Source of the DNA: Gorsachius magnificus
Lineage: Eukaryota; Chordata; Aves; Pelecaniformes; Ardeidae
DNA: 64,000 nucleotides
Reading direction: 5' to 3'
Assembly: GCA_034008185.1 (NCBI GenBank)
Contig: CM067091.1
Span: 6,861,799 to 6,925,798, forward strand
Position 1 is the stretch's first letter; each line of letters begins with the position of its first letter. The notes under the pieces were generated by a model. The model was not told the DNA's origin. It searched no databases and worked only from the letters and a program-made list of their open reading frames with translations. The position numbers and the translations under genes are program-made. Below are positions 37,201 to 48,882 of this stretch, one piece after another.

Positions 37201-39686
37201 GACCTGCTTATAACAGTGGTCTATCGAACTGCATCCTTTCCCTCTTCTTTTTAAAGTTACTTAATATTTTATGAACATCTGTAGGGCAAGGCATTAGCAT
37301 CCTTCTCCACACCAGCCCTTGATAACTAACTTGCCATTTTTATTGCACATTAAATGTTTTATGAGAGTGATTGGGAAACCTTTAGAGGTGCTGCCAGTGT
37401 GATCTTCCTCGCTGTCCCCTCTGTACGGTGACAGCCAGCAGTGGGATGCATTGCTCGGGGGTACTTTTCCCTTCACATTGCAGGTGGCATCTGAAAGTCT
37501 CCAACGGAGACCCTGTTCAGCTGCCCCAGTACAAATGCAGCAGGGTCCCCGTGCTGGGGCATTGCCGGGGCTGGACCTAGCAGTGCCTGCGGGGAGGCCG
37601 GGCTGGGCAGGGGAAGACGTGGTGGTTGCTAGATGTGAGCTCGTGTTTGCGCAGGAGAGGTTTGCCGTCGGAGGGGCAGCGTTAACGGGGATGACGGATG
37701 CACGCAGCGGTGCATGCTGACACATCTGAAGCCACGATTGCCAGGGGAGAGCAATGCTGGGGTACGCGTGGTGTCTCTGTTTCCTCCTAAATGAATCCTA
37801 AATTGGCAGTGATGTAAAAGGGAGGGAGACGGGGATTTCGGGCAGTGACCCCTGTGTCTGCGAGGTTATTTTGGCACTCTGCAGGGAGCCCCTGTTTTGC
37901 TACTGCTTCATCTTTGAGGTGTTTATGATCCGCTGGGCTCTGCTCTGAAATTACAGGTAGGGGCATAGGGTTGTGATAGAGGAATGGACCAGGACAAATG
38001 CAAATGTCTGCCTTTAATGCTAGAAGATAACTTGTTTGAGTGTTTGTGTCCCTTTGACTTCATTTTCCAGGGGCTGGGATGCATGGCGGGCAGGAGAAGC
38101 TGGGGAAAGAAGCTCCAAGAGAGTACTAAGAGAACATGGAAGAGCGGAGAATGGTTTTTAAAATATATAAACACAGGTATTCACATGAGAAATGTCATCC
38201 TAAGAGTTACTGGGTTTCTGTTTAATACTGAGAGTGACATGTACCAAAACTTGTGTCCCATTGCTTCCTCGTATCTCCTGCAAGACCTTGCTGAGAAAGG
38301 GGAGGTACGAAAGGACCTGAGCTTTTGAGGAGGGGTCCCTGTGCCCAACTTCTGGGCTTTACCTTCTTGTGGATGCTGTACCCCAAATTTGGTGCTGAGA
38401 ATTTGGCGCTATAGGGTAGGTGAGCCGAGCCAGGATCCTATGAAAAGCCAATTTGCTGAGAGAGACCCTGGCTGCTTATTGTATCTGGCAAAACCTTCTG
38501 CAGCACTCAGGGGAGACACAAGCTTGAAATCTTAATTAAAAAGCAGAAACCAGGGCTTCATGCTAGGCTGATATTGTGACTCTCTTCCCTTTATGGACAA
38601 TTCTTATGCAAGCTCCTACTGTGTCTGTGGAATTGCTAATTTAAAGGAAGCTACAGATTTGTGCAGTGCAGGGCCTGTGTCAGCAGTGTTTAACATGGGG
38701 AGAACGGAGGTGTGTGCTGATCCCTTTTGTTGTTAGGAACTTTCTTTTTATTACTTCCAATCCTTCCTTTCTTGTCCTCTGCTTCAGAAACCACCCAAAG
38801 GAACGTTGTCACCATCTGGGGTGTGTGGAGAGAGCATCGATAAAACAAAGCATCGCCATTCAGCACTAATACTAAGCTTAATGCCAAATAGCGATAAGGT
38901 CCATATCAGCAAAAGATACCAAGTGTCGGCTTCCCAGTGCTGAAGTCACCTTTGGAAGTTTGCAGGGGGAAGGGGATGGAGTTGTTTGGACAAATGCACA
39001 AGCATCTCTGACTGAGAAGGCTAAAACCAGCATTTGAGAGACCTGTGATTTTTTTTTTTTGCTTTGACACAAGCATGGTGGAGACTTTGGAAAGCCAGGC
39101 TGACATCATCAAATCTGGCCCGGTTTATAACCAGCCTGATGTGACAGAGCTGTCCCATCTCCAGCTGAAAATGGACTGTGGATACCAGTCTCTAGAGAGG
39201 TTGGCTTTCTTTTCATGTCTTATTAGGGACGTACAAGCTCCTCTTTTGATGCATCACTTCTTTGAAAAATATTGCTTTACTTTCTCCATCTCTGGAAGAA
39301 AATAAAATCTTCTGTCCCATTAGATCAGTGGATGGAGAGAGATTTAGAAGCAACCTGGTAGTGATGGGAAAGCTTAACAGGCCTGAAAGTGCAGTTCTTT
39401 GGGATGGTCCTAGGAGGACCACACTTACCCAGAATTAGGGAGATTTTAGGGACAGGCTGCACCTTATCAACATAGGTGGCCCTGGGTAGAACAAGAGCTC
39501 CTTTGCAGATCCCGTGGGCACTTGGACCCTGCCATGCATTGGCCAGGCATGACTTGCAGTTCCTCGTAGAGATTCAAGAAAGATTTGAGTGCAGATTGAT
39601 GCCAGCAACAGATGAAATTCAAGATAACTTTATCTCTCCCCTTTATGGAGGAAGGACTTTTTCAGACAAGGCCTAATTCAATTGTG

Positions 39687-39951
39687 ATACTCACTGCCGG
39701 GGCCAGCAGAGACCAAAAGCAGAAATGGGTTTGAGAAGTCATTAGACAAATATGTACAGAAAAGGGCCTTCAAGGGCTTTTAAATACAAGTTGCTTACAG
39801 AACCATCTTCTGGCTCAGGAAGGCCCCCAGCTGCCGGTTGTCAGAATCGGGAAGGGTTTATGGCCACACGCCTGTCCTGTTCCCGCGCTGGCCATAGAGG
39901 GGACAGGCCTAGATGAACTTTTGAGCAGATCCAAGAAGCTCTTCTTATACC
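39687..39951 (+). mobile_element. Ancient CR1 3' end of turtle-like type
   Basis: The order 'actcactgccggggccagcag', 'ttgagaagtcattagacaaa', 'ggttgtcagaatcgggaa', 'cctgtcctgttcccgc', 'gctggccatagaggggacagg', 'cctagatgaacttttgagc' and 'agctcttcttat' follows the 3' UTR of the CR1 group still abundant in turtles and crocodilians. That 3' UTR ends with a 'tggccactgtcggagacagg', 'ctagatggacc', 'ccgttcttat' type sequence. It lacks the avian 'attctatg' tail. The copy is heavily diverged and probably predates birds. Sequence from about 39430 may be part of the same element but is too diverged to assign. Confidence 0.62.
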
Positions 39952-42900
39952 CTCATCACAAATGGCCTCTGCTAAACAAGAAGAGATTGATCAAAATGGG
40001 AGCTCGAAGGAAATTCAGCTTGGATCTAACCTCATTGCTGGTTCCTTGCAGGAAGGCAAGCCACAGCCCTGGGTTTGGACACAATTTGGGTCCTTCCCCT
40101 TTTCCCAGAGGTGCTCAAACTTTATCCCTGTGATCCGACCATGAGCATACAGCCCACATGTTTGCCAAGGCTTCAGATCAGTGCGTGGAAGGGAAACCCT
40201 CTCCCTTTGGCACAGCGGTGGGGCTGGTGGGCATGGGGCTGTGTGGGTTTTCTCTGGGGACTTGTTGGTCATAGGGGTCCAGGAGTACTTGAGCATCTCC
40301 GGGCTGCAAAGAGAGTGAGAAGGCAGGTACAGGCTGGTGTTAGGTGCCTGTGCTCAGTAATGCCGTTTCCAGACAGAACAGGCCAGCGGTGAAGTAGGTT
40401 GATGGATTAGTCTATCATCTCAGTGAAGCGAGGTTTGTGTCTGCCTAAGGGCATGGCTGTAAATGAGCCCCTAATGGATTCTGCTCCGAAAACTTCCCTG
40501 TAATACGGAAATAGCTGTATCCCTTAGAAGTGGGAACAGGGAGCAGAGATAGGCTTTGAGTTACACTGGAGGAAAGGGATGATGGAGTCCCGAAGTGGTT
40601 AGGAATGCAAAGAAACCCCTGCTGAAGCAGTCTGGGTCAGCCTGGGTGATGCTGAGACTGGTTAGAGACTTTTAAATGGGAGATGTGGGCATGCCCCCTC
40701 CCTCCCAAACTCTGCCGGCTAGTATTGCTGCTACTATAATAAAATCCCCTAAATTATTAGTCCCTCTCAAACCTCACCCCAAAGGAACACCACACTTGGG
40801 ATGAGGAATGTGCCTTCCCCTGCCCCTATCTCCCGACCTCGCTATCCTCCCCTCCTTCCCACACCCCTGCACCTCAGGACCCCCCGTTTGGCTCTGATAT
40901 GGGATGGGAACAGGCGGTGGCCTTGGCACATGGAAGACCACAGCCTTTGCCAGCCAGGAGGCTGTTCTCCCTGCGCTCCCCCCACGCAGCCACCTCCACA
41001 TTGCCTCCCTGTTAAAGCAGCCCTTGCTCTCCTGCTGGGGTAAACAGGGCGAGATGCGGTGCTGCTATTTCCCTGCACTGCTCGGCATGGCTGAGGACTT
41101 GAGACGCTAATAGTATTGCATCCTTTCTTGGTGCCTACGGATAAATGGCGTCCACTCTGTGATGACTTTAGCTGCTCAAAGTTTTCATTGATTTTTCAGC
41201 TCCTGGGTGGACAGAGATGATTCTGACCATGCAAAGGACCCAGCCTTGGAAACACCACCACCAGACATGGCGGAGGCTGCTGGGTCTGTAACTGCAGGAA
41301 CATGTACGGGTGCTGGGGGCCAGATCTCTGTGCTGGGGGAAGGCTCATGCTGGGTCTTATCTTGTACCTTGTCTTAGCCCTTCAAAATGAATTTGGTTTA
41401 AAGATGGGTCTTTCTTGCTGCCTGTTTTTCTGAAAATCTCAAAATACCTTCTTAGGAAAGTGCAAGAACCTCCGTTGTGAGGGCGGAGAGAGGCTCAACC
41501 CCACCCAGGGCAGTTGGCACCCAACCCACTGGATCTTGCCCATCTCTCTGGTGAAATGCAGAGTTTCTTGCCTGCCCATGTGAAGCAGCTAACGCCCATC
41601 CCCAGCAGAGCCCAAACCTGCTGAACAGACCCTGGGTCTGACCTCTGAGCCATTCTGGCCACCTTGGGCTGAGGGCATGGCGTGGGTGCCCCAGAGCATT
41701 GCAGAAGTGGCATAGCTCCCTGTGCAGCACTCGTTATCTCAACATTTCTCAGCTCACAGCCTTGGTCCATCAAGCCCTAACAGCTCTGTAAAAGGGAAGC
41801 GTAAGCCCTGGCTAGGTGCGATTCCGGATAGAGGCACATTAATGATGGGAATTCCAATAAAAGCCTGCCTGGGTGACACTTTCCATAATAACCCGTGCAT
41901 GCAATGACTGCCCCGGTGCCACGGTGCACACCCAATACACCCGTTACCGCAGGGCACTTTGCAGCAGTGCCACTGGAGTCTGCACCAGAAGATGGGGCTT
42001 CCAGGAGGCATCAGGACCCCCCCTATGGTCTTGTTCCCACTGCCAAATAACCTTTGAGCATGGAGAGGAAAGCAAGTGAAACACCACTGAGCCAGGCAAT
42101 ACACCCTCACCTCGATGCATGGGCAAGCTGTGGTGTTACTGAAGTGCTGTTTGCTCCCACTCATGCTCTGTCTTACCCGAAATGAGAGCAGGGCCATGCA
42201 AAAATTTGGGCTCTATCCCAACAGCTCCAGAAGTCAGGTTAAGATGAGCATGTGTTAGAGCAGTTGTTAATGCCAGGGATGGGGAGAGGTGGGAGGGATC
42301 CGTGCCAAGCTGATGGAGGCAGATCCAGACTGTGGCCCCAAAAAGCCCCAAGATACCTGTGATGTGGGGAGGAAGACTTTGCAACTGCCCTCTCCATCTT
42401 GCAGAGGGGTTAACAGCAGCAGGGAAATGCAGGGCCTTGCACAGAGCCATTGCAGCGATGCCCTCTCGTGGGGACTTCTTCAGCTCTTGAGCTCCTCCTT
42501 GAACAAGCTGGAGCTTTAGGATGGTCCAACCAGGGTAAGCTGCATTTGTGCAGGGCTGGTTTCTTTTTTTTTTTTTTTTTTTCCCCTTTTACCAACATGC
42601 CTGTCAGTCAGGTCTGTGATTTTGTTTTCTCCCCACAGTCCTTTTAGACTTAGCAATGCCAGCAATCTTTTTTTCCAGGCCAGAATAAAATCCTGCAAAC
42701 ATGCAGGATTCTCCAGCCCTGGTGGGACTTGAATGCAGATCATCCGAGTCCCCCATCACCTGCCCTAAACGCAGTTCTGTGTCTTCCTTGCGTAGCTGAG
42801 CCAGAGCCCCGCTGCGCAGTGACACTGGTGCAGAGAGCTACAGAGATGACTGGAGCTGGTTCTCATCCCTTTTCTTTTCGGCTGAGCTCCCACTGGCCTG

Positions 42901-44432
42901 AAAAATATAAAAAAATCAGACTGTAACTTGGGACGTGGAGTAGTTCATTTGACATCTTCCTGGAGCTTATTAGTGGAGAAAACAAGGGTAGCCTCGGGAG
43001 TGCGAGTGGTACCTCCCTTCTTGCAGTGATGCCGTGGGGGAAAAAAACCCAAGAGATGGTTCAAGTCAAGCTGGAGAGACCTCATGGGTCTGACTGCAGA
43101 CATGGTACGGGCAAGAGGATGGGACCTGAGAGGTCCCACAGCCCCTCGGCAGCCCTGGAGCTGCTTTCCAGACCCGCTTCACTTTTTGCAGCCCTGCATG
43201 TTTCCTGCTACTGAAACTTGCCTTTCAAATGGGCATCCTCCTGCAGCTGCAGAAATTGCCCTTTGGTGGCTTGGGCGGTGCCAGGCTCACTGGCGCTTGC
43301 TGTGACCATGCCACCCTCTCGTGAGCCAAAAATGTAGTTCAACGGGGAAAAAGTACTTCTGCCTCTAACCGTTTGTAGGTCACAAGGATGATCGTGGGTC
43401 TTGTACAAAGTCTGGCAGACGTTACCTTGCAAGGAATCTTTTTAATCTGCCAGATGATTTCCTTCCCATTTCCTTCCATCATTTTTATGGCCTCGCAACC
43501 GTGCGCAGGTCTCATCGCGTCTCACCGGGAGGTGGGAAACCCAGCTCGCATTTCGCAGTAAGTGCCTGATTCATCACTGTTAATTCCTTTTGCCATTTGC
43601 CATAATAACAATAATAGAAAATAATTAATTTGGTGTTAGTGGAGAAAGAACATTGAAACTGCACAGGAACGGTGCTGCAATCCAATAAGATACCTGTCAA
43701 TTTAAAGTAAGATCTCTTTATCTCTTTAATAGCTCTCTACCTACCTATAACTACTTTTTATTCTCAAGGACGGACCATCATATTAATACAACTTATAGTT
43801 ATTCTAAAATGTTTTCCATCCTTCACAGCTTGCTCTAAATATTTTAGTAAACATAAAGTGGATTTCTCCCTTTCATCCTCCCTTGGAATGAGGCAGATGA
43901 TGATAAAACCTGTAGTTTTCCCCACAACGAACATGCCTGTTTATAGCTTATTGGGAATCAAACAAAATACATCAATTAGATGATCGTGTGGAGCAGCTTC
44001 TCCTTTATGGGGTGATAACTCCAGGGAGATAGAAACAAACTCTCTGGGTATATGGCCGCAGTGTTTATCAGCCAAAGATGTATTTATATGGGGCTCACAG
44101 GAAACACCATCAATTTATTATTAACACTAGATAAAGGTCAGAGCTAATAAAGGACTTCTGCATTTAAAATGGAACTTGGGTCCCAGATTTAGGGTCTTGT
44201 CTAAAATAGATGCTCAACACCCCCCTCCCTGCTGAGGCTTCCCCAGCTGCAGGGTGCCTTTTTGAGGTTCACTCCTGGCAAGCCTGGGCTGGGGGAAGGA
44301 GGGAAGATGGCAAGCGTGGGGTGCAGGGACCATCACCTCAGCTGAGATGGGACCCAGGCCCTGAGCCTGGGCAATATGAGTGAGGATGCCGGATCTGTCC
44401 TGGGCATGCTGCTGCCTTGGGGCCGTTCATGA
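39952..44432. other. Unique DNA with a long T run and an AT-rich block
   Basis: No gene or interspersed repeat recognised. A 19-base T run lies at 42564-42582. The stretch 43560-44170 is AT-rich, repeat-free and contains several TAAT-type cores, and is the best candidate in the window for a conserved non-coding element. Confidence 0.45.
42564..42582 (+). repeat. Poly(T) run, 19 bases
   Basis: An uninterrupted T run flanked by pyrimidine-rich DNA. No retrocopied gene is recognisable to its right, where one would sit if this were the poly(A) tail of a minus-strand retrocopy. Confidence 0.9.
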
Positions 44433-45266
44433 GACCTGGCCAAGCTGGAGAGGTGGGCCCATGTGAACTTCATGAGGTTCAACAAGGCCAAGTGCAAGGT
44501 CCTGCACCTGGGTCAGGGTAACCCCCAGTATCAATACAGGCTGAGGGAAGAAAGGGTTGAGAGCAGCCCTGCCGAGAGGGACTTGGGTGTACTGATGGAT
44601 GAAAAGCTGGACATGAGCCAGCAATGTGCGCTGGCAGCCCAGAAGGCCAACCGTACCCTGGGCTGCATCAGGAGAAGCGTGGCCAGGGGGGCGAGGGAGG
44701 GGATTCTGCCCCTCTGCTCTGCTCTGGTGAGACCTCACCTGGAGCCCTGCATCTAGCTCTGGAGCCCTCAGCACAAGAAGGACATGGAACTGTTGGAGCG
44801 GGGCCAGAGGAGGGCTACTAAAATGATCCGAGGGCTGGAGCCCCTCTCCTATGAGGACAGGCTGGGAGAGTTGGGGTTGTTCAGCCTGGAGAAGAGAAGG
44901 CTGCAGGGAGACCTGATTGTGGCTGTTCAGTGCTTAAAGGGGGCCCATAGGAAAGGTGGGGACAATCTTTTTAGTAGGGCCGGCTGTGACAGGACAAGGG
45001 GTGATGGCTTTAAACTAAAACAGGGTAGGTTTAGACTGGACCTAAGGAAGAAATTCTTTACACTGAGGGTGGTGAAACACTGGAACGGGTTGCCCAGAGA
45101 GGTGGTGGAGGCCCCATCCCTGGAAACATTCAAGGCCAGGTTGGACGGGGCTCTGAGCAACCTGATCTAGCTAAAGTTGTCCCCGCTTACTGCAGGGGGG
45201 TTGGACCGGATGACATCTAAAGTCCCTTCCAACCCAAAACACTCTATGATTCTCTGATTCTATTCT
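44433..45266 (+). mobile_element. CR1 LINE 3' fragment, longest copy, one in-frame stop
   Basis: The longest CR1 copy in the window. The plus frame begins mid-ORF2 ('[20 protein letters not shown]') and continues through '[14 protein letters not shown]', '[20 protein letters not shown]', '[16 protein letters not shown]', '[18 protein letters not shown]' and '[13 protein letters not shown]' to the normal stop at 45168-45170. The same frame is kept throughout and is interrupted only by a TAG at 44754-44756, where the related copies have a CAG (glutamine) in '...CVQLWSPQ'. The 3' UTR ends in 'cccttccaacccaaaac' and a 'ctatgattctctgattct' tail. It is 5'-truncated, so it lacks the endonuclease and polymerase core. 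It shares variants with the copy at 1531-2116. Confidence 0.95.
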
Positions 45267-45490
45267 GTGCTCTGGTGGCTTTTTCATGGTGTTCCAGGGC
45301 CTTTTTGATCAAGTCAGCTGCTGGCACTGCCCATCTCCTCCCTGCTCTGAGGGACACCTTTGGTCCTCTCTCAGGAGGATGGTGACCACCAGGTGATGCC
45401 GACTGCCCAGCAGAGATTTCTCATTACACAGAGGAGGTGCGAAGCTGTCTCTTGAGCAAAGGGCTTTATCATCATCCCTGTGCTTTGCAG

Positions 45491-45591
45491 GGAGGAGGTG
45501 CTGGATGGGAAGAAGCTCTCTGACTATGAGGAGATCTCGGAGGAATACAATGCACACGAGGACCATCTGAGCCAGCAGCCCTCCTTCAAGG
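45491..45591 (+). CDS. Candidate internal coding exon, protein not recognised
   Basis: This 101 bp block follows a pyrimidine-rich stretch ending 'cctgtgctttgcag' and ends before a 'gtgaga' donor-like site. One frame is open across all of it: after one base completing a codon there are 33 codons, then one base of the next, so it would be a phase 2 to phase 1 exon. The codons are strongly coding-like: mostly G or C in third position and rich in GAG, AAG, CTG and CAG. The peptide is acidic, beginning EEVLDGKKLSDYEEISEEYN and ending SQQPSFK. I do not recognise the protein, and I found no matching partner exon within the window, so a host gene with long introns would be required. The reading frame closes 23 bases past the donor. 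This is the best evidence for a gene here but remains unproven. Confidence 0.4.
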
Positions 45592-46335
45592 GTGAGAAAC
45601 CTCCTCCATGGTAGGTGATAGACCCACCTGGGCTTCTGATTTGCACCAGTGCTGTGCAGGAGCCCTGCTATGAGGTTTTTCTTAGGTCCCCATAAACTGG
45701 CCTGGAGTGTCTCCCCTTTTACAAAGGCTCCCCAGACCCAGACGGCGAAGCAGCTGGCAGAAAATCATTGCGCGGCACTATGTATAGCCCCCAGCCATTC
45801 TAGGCTCTCATCTCTATTTTCTTCCCGTCATTCAGAAGCGAACTTCATGGGGGAAATATGAAAGAAACAAATTAGAATTGCCTTGCTGGTGTGACAGCGA
45901 GGAGAGCTTCGAGTTGGAGAAGCTGAATGGAATGATAAATCCCATCACTTAAACCGCGTAATGAATTTTCCTGGAGATTTGTCTCAGTGTAAAGAGAGAG
46001 AGAGGGGGGAAAAGTATGAAATTCTCCTCCGATTTTTGCAGAAGGTTTGCAGGCAGCTCTGACTGAAAAGTGTAAATCTGAAGAGTTCATGCCTGCAGCG
46101 CATCCAAATAAGTTCCCCTTCTTTAATAGTCCTGGGTGCAATTTTCAGTGAAATGTCAAATCACCTTTGCCTCCACTGGCATTCAGTCTAATAATATTAT
46201 TTTGTCCAAGGAGCCTGGAGAACTAATGTGCTCCAGGAGTAGTTCTGCAGCTAAATATGGATTTTTTTGCATTACAAGAAAACGTTTTTGTGCTGAGGGA
46301 CTTCTGTGGGGGTTGCAAAATCCTTTGACATTGAT

Positions 46336-46480
46336 TTGTTGGGTGACCTTGGATAAATCACTGCCCCTCCCAGTGCTTATTTCTCCTTCCCTCTCTGAAC
46401 TTCTCATGTATTTAGGTTTGCAGGTCTTTGGGGCAGGGACCAGGTTTTGCTGTGTCCTTCACAACACACACCACCAGGCT
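46336..46480 (+). mobile_element. MIR-family SINE, core and 3' part
   Basis: The block 'gggtgaccttggataaatca' followed by 'ctgcccctcccagtgcttat' fits the MIR core ('gtgaccttgggcaagtcactt...ctgtgcctcagtttc'). It is followed at the expected distance by 'tttggggcagggaccaggttt', the start of the LINE2-related 3' part. Old and diverged. Confidence 0.65.
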
Positions 46481-46798
46481 CATCCAGGAACATTATAGAC
46501 TGACCGGTGGACTTGGAAATGCTTTATTTTTTTAATTGCGTGGAACATAGCTATATATGGCCAGCTACAATTTAGGGGCCATGAATTAGATCACAGCTGC
46601 TGCTATAGTGTTAGGATTTCCAAAAGAGCCCGTAGGAGTGAGAGGCAGAGCAGCTCCCTAGCCTGGGAAGGAAGGACACCACGAGGCAGAGGCTTTGCAG
46701 AGCCTTTCTTTGGAGGGGTCTGCAGTGGAACAGGCAAGAAATATGAAAGAATCAGACTTTTCCTCAAAAGCAGACCCCAGGGGCCCACAGACCAAGCC

Positions 46799-47189
46799 AG
46801 GGAGATGGGGTTGTTTAGTTCGGAGAAGAGGAGGCTGAGGAGAGACCTTATCGCCCTCTACTACTGCCTGACAGGAGGGGGGAGCCAGGGGTGGGGTTGG
46901 CCTCTTCTCCCTGGTAACGGGTGATGGGACGAGAGGAAATGGTCTGAAGTTGCACCAGGGGAGGTTTAGGTTGGACATCGGGAAAAATTTCTTCCCTGAA
47001 AGGGCTGTCAAGCACTGGAATGGGCTGCCTAGGGAAGGGGTCGAGTCCCCATCCCTGGGGGTATTTAAAAGCCGGGCAGACGTGGTGCTTAGGGACAGGG
47101 TTTAGTGGTGGGATGGCAGGGTTAGGTTAAGGGTTGAACTCAATGATTGTAAAGGTCTTTTCCAACCTAAATGATTCTATGATTCTATT
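46799..47189 (+). mobile_element. CR1 LINE 3' fragment, second plus-strand subfamily, decayed
   Basis: The order 'gagaagaggaggctgagg', 'ggcctcttctccctgg', 'gggaggtttaggttgg', 'aatttcttccctgaaagg', 'atttaaaagccgg' and 'gtggtgcttagggacagg' corresponds to the end of CR1 ORF2 and the 3' UTR of a subfamily whose tail reads 'aaaggtcttttccaaccta' plus 'atgattctatgattctat'. The coding frame is broken by several stops and shifts. The same tail type occurs as a short piece at 62823-62872. Confidence 0.92.
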
Positions 47190-47568
47190 GCAACCTCCCT
47201 TCCCAGAGAACTCTAAAGAAACACATGTTTAATGAATGGCAATCCAAACTGTTTATGACGTTTCTCTAAAATAGGTATTCCAAGACATGAGTAATCCTAT
47301 TTATCTGGAGATATATTTCGATGACTGCAAACAAGAAAACTCAGTTCATTTCCATGAAGGCTGTACCTGGAGTAGGAAGCTGGGAAGTGAACCTGAGACC
47401 TCACCAACCCTGGGGACCTCCTGGCAGGATGAAGCCCTCAGTTCACAGCTTTCAAACCCAGAAAAGCCAAGGGCTGTGTATAATCTGAGCTGTCCCATTA
47501 CTGCCAGCAGCTCCCACCCTCCTTTCCACACCTGAATATCAAGCTACACCATATTTTCTTTTAAAAAA

Positions 47569-47571
<3 letters not shown>

Positions 47572-47600
<29 letters not shown>
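47572..47600 (+). repeat. Poly(T) run, 29 bases
   Basis: Twenty-nine consecutive T. If it were the tail of a minus-strand retrocopy, the copy would lie from 47601 rightwards, but nothing recognisable is there and no flanking duplication is evident. Run length is the least reliable part of any assembly. Confidence 0.9.
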
Positions 47601-47603
<3 letters not shown>

Positions 47604-48326
47604 GGAGGCCCAAAGAAAAAACCCTGCAAGCTGCCTCCTGTGGGAATGGAGCTCAGGGCATGAGCAAGCCTACAAATATGCACTAGGAAAAATCTATTAA
47701 AAAATTATATTCCCTCAGGTAAACTATGAATGTTCCTCTGTGTTCAGACACGAATATGACCGTGTCATCTCACTTCTCTGCTGTTTTTATAGAGAAATGG
47801 GGGGTTGGCTGTCTTGGCCATACCCAACCAGTGAGTCTGTGCAGAGAAACAGCAGATTTAAAGGAATCCTGAGGATGCTCTGCAAAAAGCACATTTTAAT
47901 CTTAAAAAAAAAAAAAAATTCAAATGAACCCCTCAGGCCGCTGATGCAACATCACCTGGCCACGTCTCACCAAAGAAAGGAGAGGTTTTCAGGCAAGCTT
48001 CTGAGCTTCAGGGAAAGCATCGCCTCCAGCTCCCACGGGCAGTAACCTCCCTCTCTGTCCCCATTCTCAACAAACACTCAAAGCCCATTCATCTAGTCCA
48101 ACAACAGACAATTACAGATTTGGTGCACGAGGTACATTAGTTACATTGATTTGGCTTCACAGCACCAGCCGAGCTACCTTTAGTTTCACGCAGTACATTA
48201 ATGGGAGCAATAGGCATGACAACTCTTACACACAAAGGCACTGGGCTACTTACAGCTGGTAAATGAACCTTGGAACTTACATAAAGCAGAAGGTAATGAA
48301 GAGTAATAGAAGTTTTAAGCAATTCA

Positions 48327-48400
48327 TTTTTTTTTTTTCCTCTCTCTCTCGCTTGCCTTCCCACGCTTTCTTTTTCCCTTTTCCTTCCCCCTTTTCCTTC
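48327..48400 (+). repeat. Polypyrimidine tract
   Basis: About 74 bases that are nearly all C or T on the plus strand, with only four purines, including a T run and a (TC)n stretch. Such tracts can form triplex DNA; on the minus strand it is a polypurine tract. Confidence 0.85.
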
Positions 48401-48696
48401 AAGGGCTAAGGTGAGTGGTTGTGTCTTGCTCAATGGGGGTTCCTAGGGGGACAACATCTTCATCACCATCACTGTTACTACAGCCAGGGCTGGGGGGGAG
48501 TCCGTGTCGCATGAAGGGGAAGCAACTGAGCAGCCACCCCACTCCTCCCAGCTCTGTTGAATTAAGCCTAAAAATGCTCAGAATATTGCAAACAGAACAA
48601 AAGTGTGGGAAGTGCTTTCTTTAGTATAGACAATGTTAAAAATGTTCTGGAATTCATAAATTTGAGAATTATAACAATAAAATCAATTCCCTCCTT

Positions 48697-48712
48697 CCCC
48701 CCCCCCCCCCCC
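48697..48712 (+). repeat. Poly(C) run, 16 bases
   Basis: Sixteen consecutive C, rare in vertebrate DNA outside simple repeats and prone to sequencing error. The minus strand is a G run able to form a G-quadruplex. Confidence 0.9.
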
Positions 48713-48882
48713 TTTTCCTGTTTTGCCCTGGCTGGGCAATGGAATGAGTCTTGGCTGGATATTTCTGCAACTAACAGGGTACTAACCTCATCTCCACCTC
48801 CTAGCCCCAGAACTTGGATTAAGGACAGTAGGAACTTCTTGTGGGGTGTATCATTGCCCTCATTACCCTTTTAGGCTAGGCA

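Larger units (their letters stand above)
32959..39686. other. Unique DNA with simple repeats, no gene recognised
   Basis: No named gene. It contains a TAG/TAA microsatellite (33968-33997), a small 14-15 bp tandem duplication at 33646-33674 ('gattttcattgaag'), a weak exon candidate (34166-34274) and an unexplained block (34757-35012) noted under findings. The rest shows no recognisable family. Confidence 0.45.

Noticed and set aside
47572..47700. Long T run as the tail of a minus-strand processed pseudogene
   Set aside because: No coding remnant or flanking target-site duplication is visible to the right of the run.
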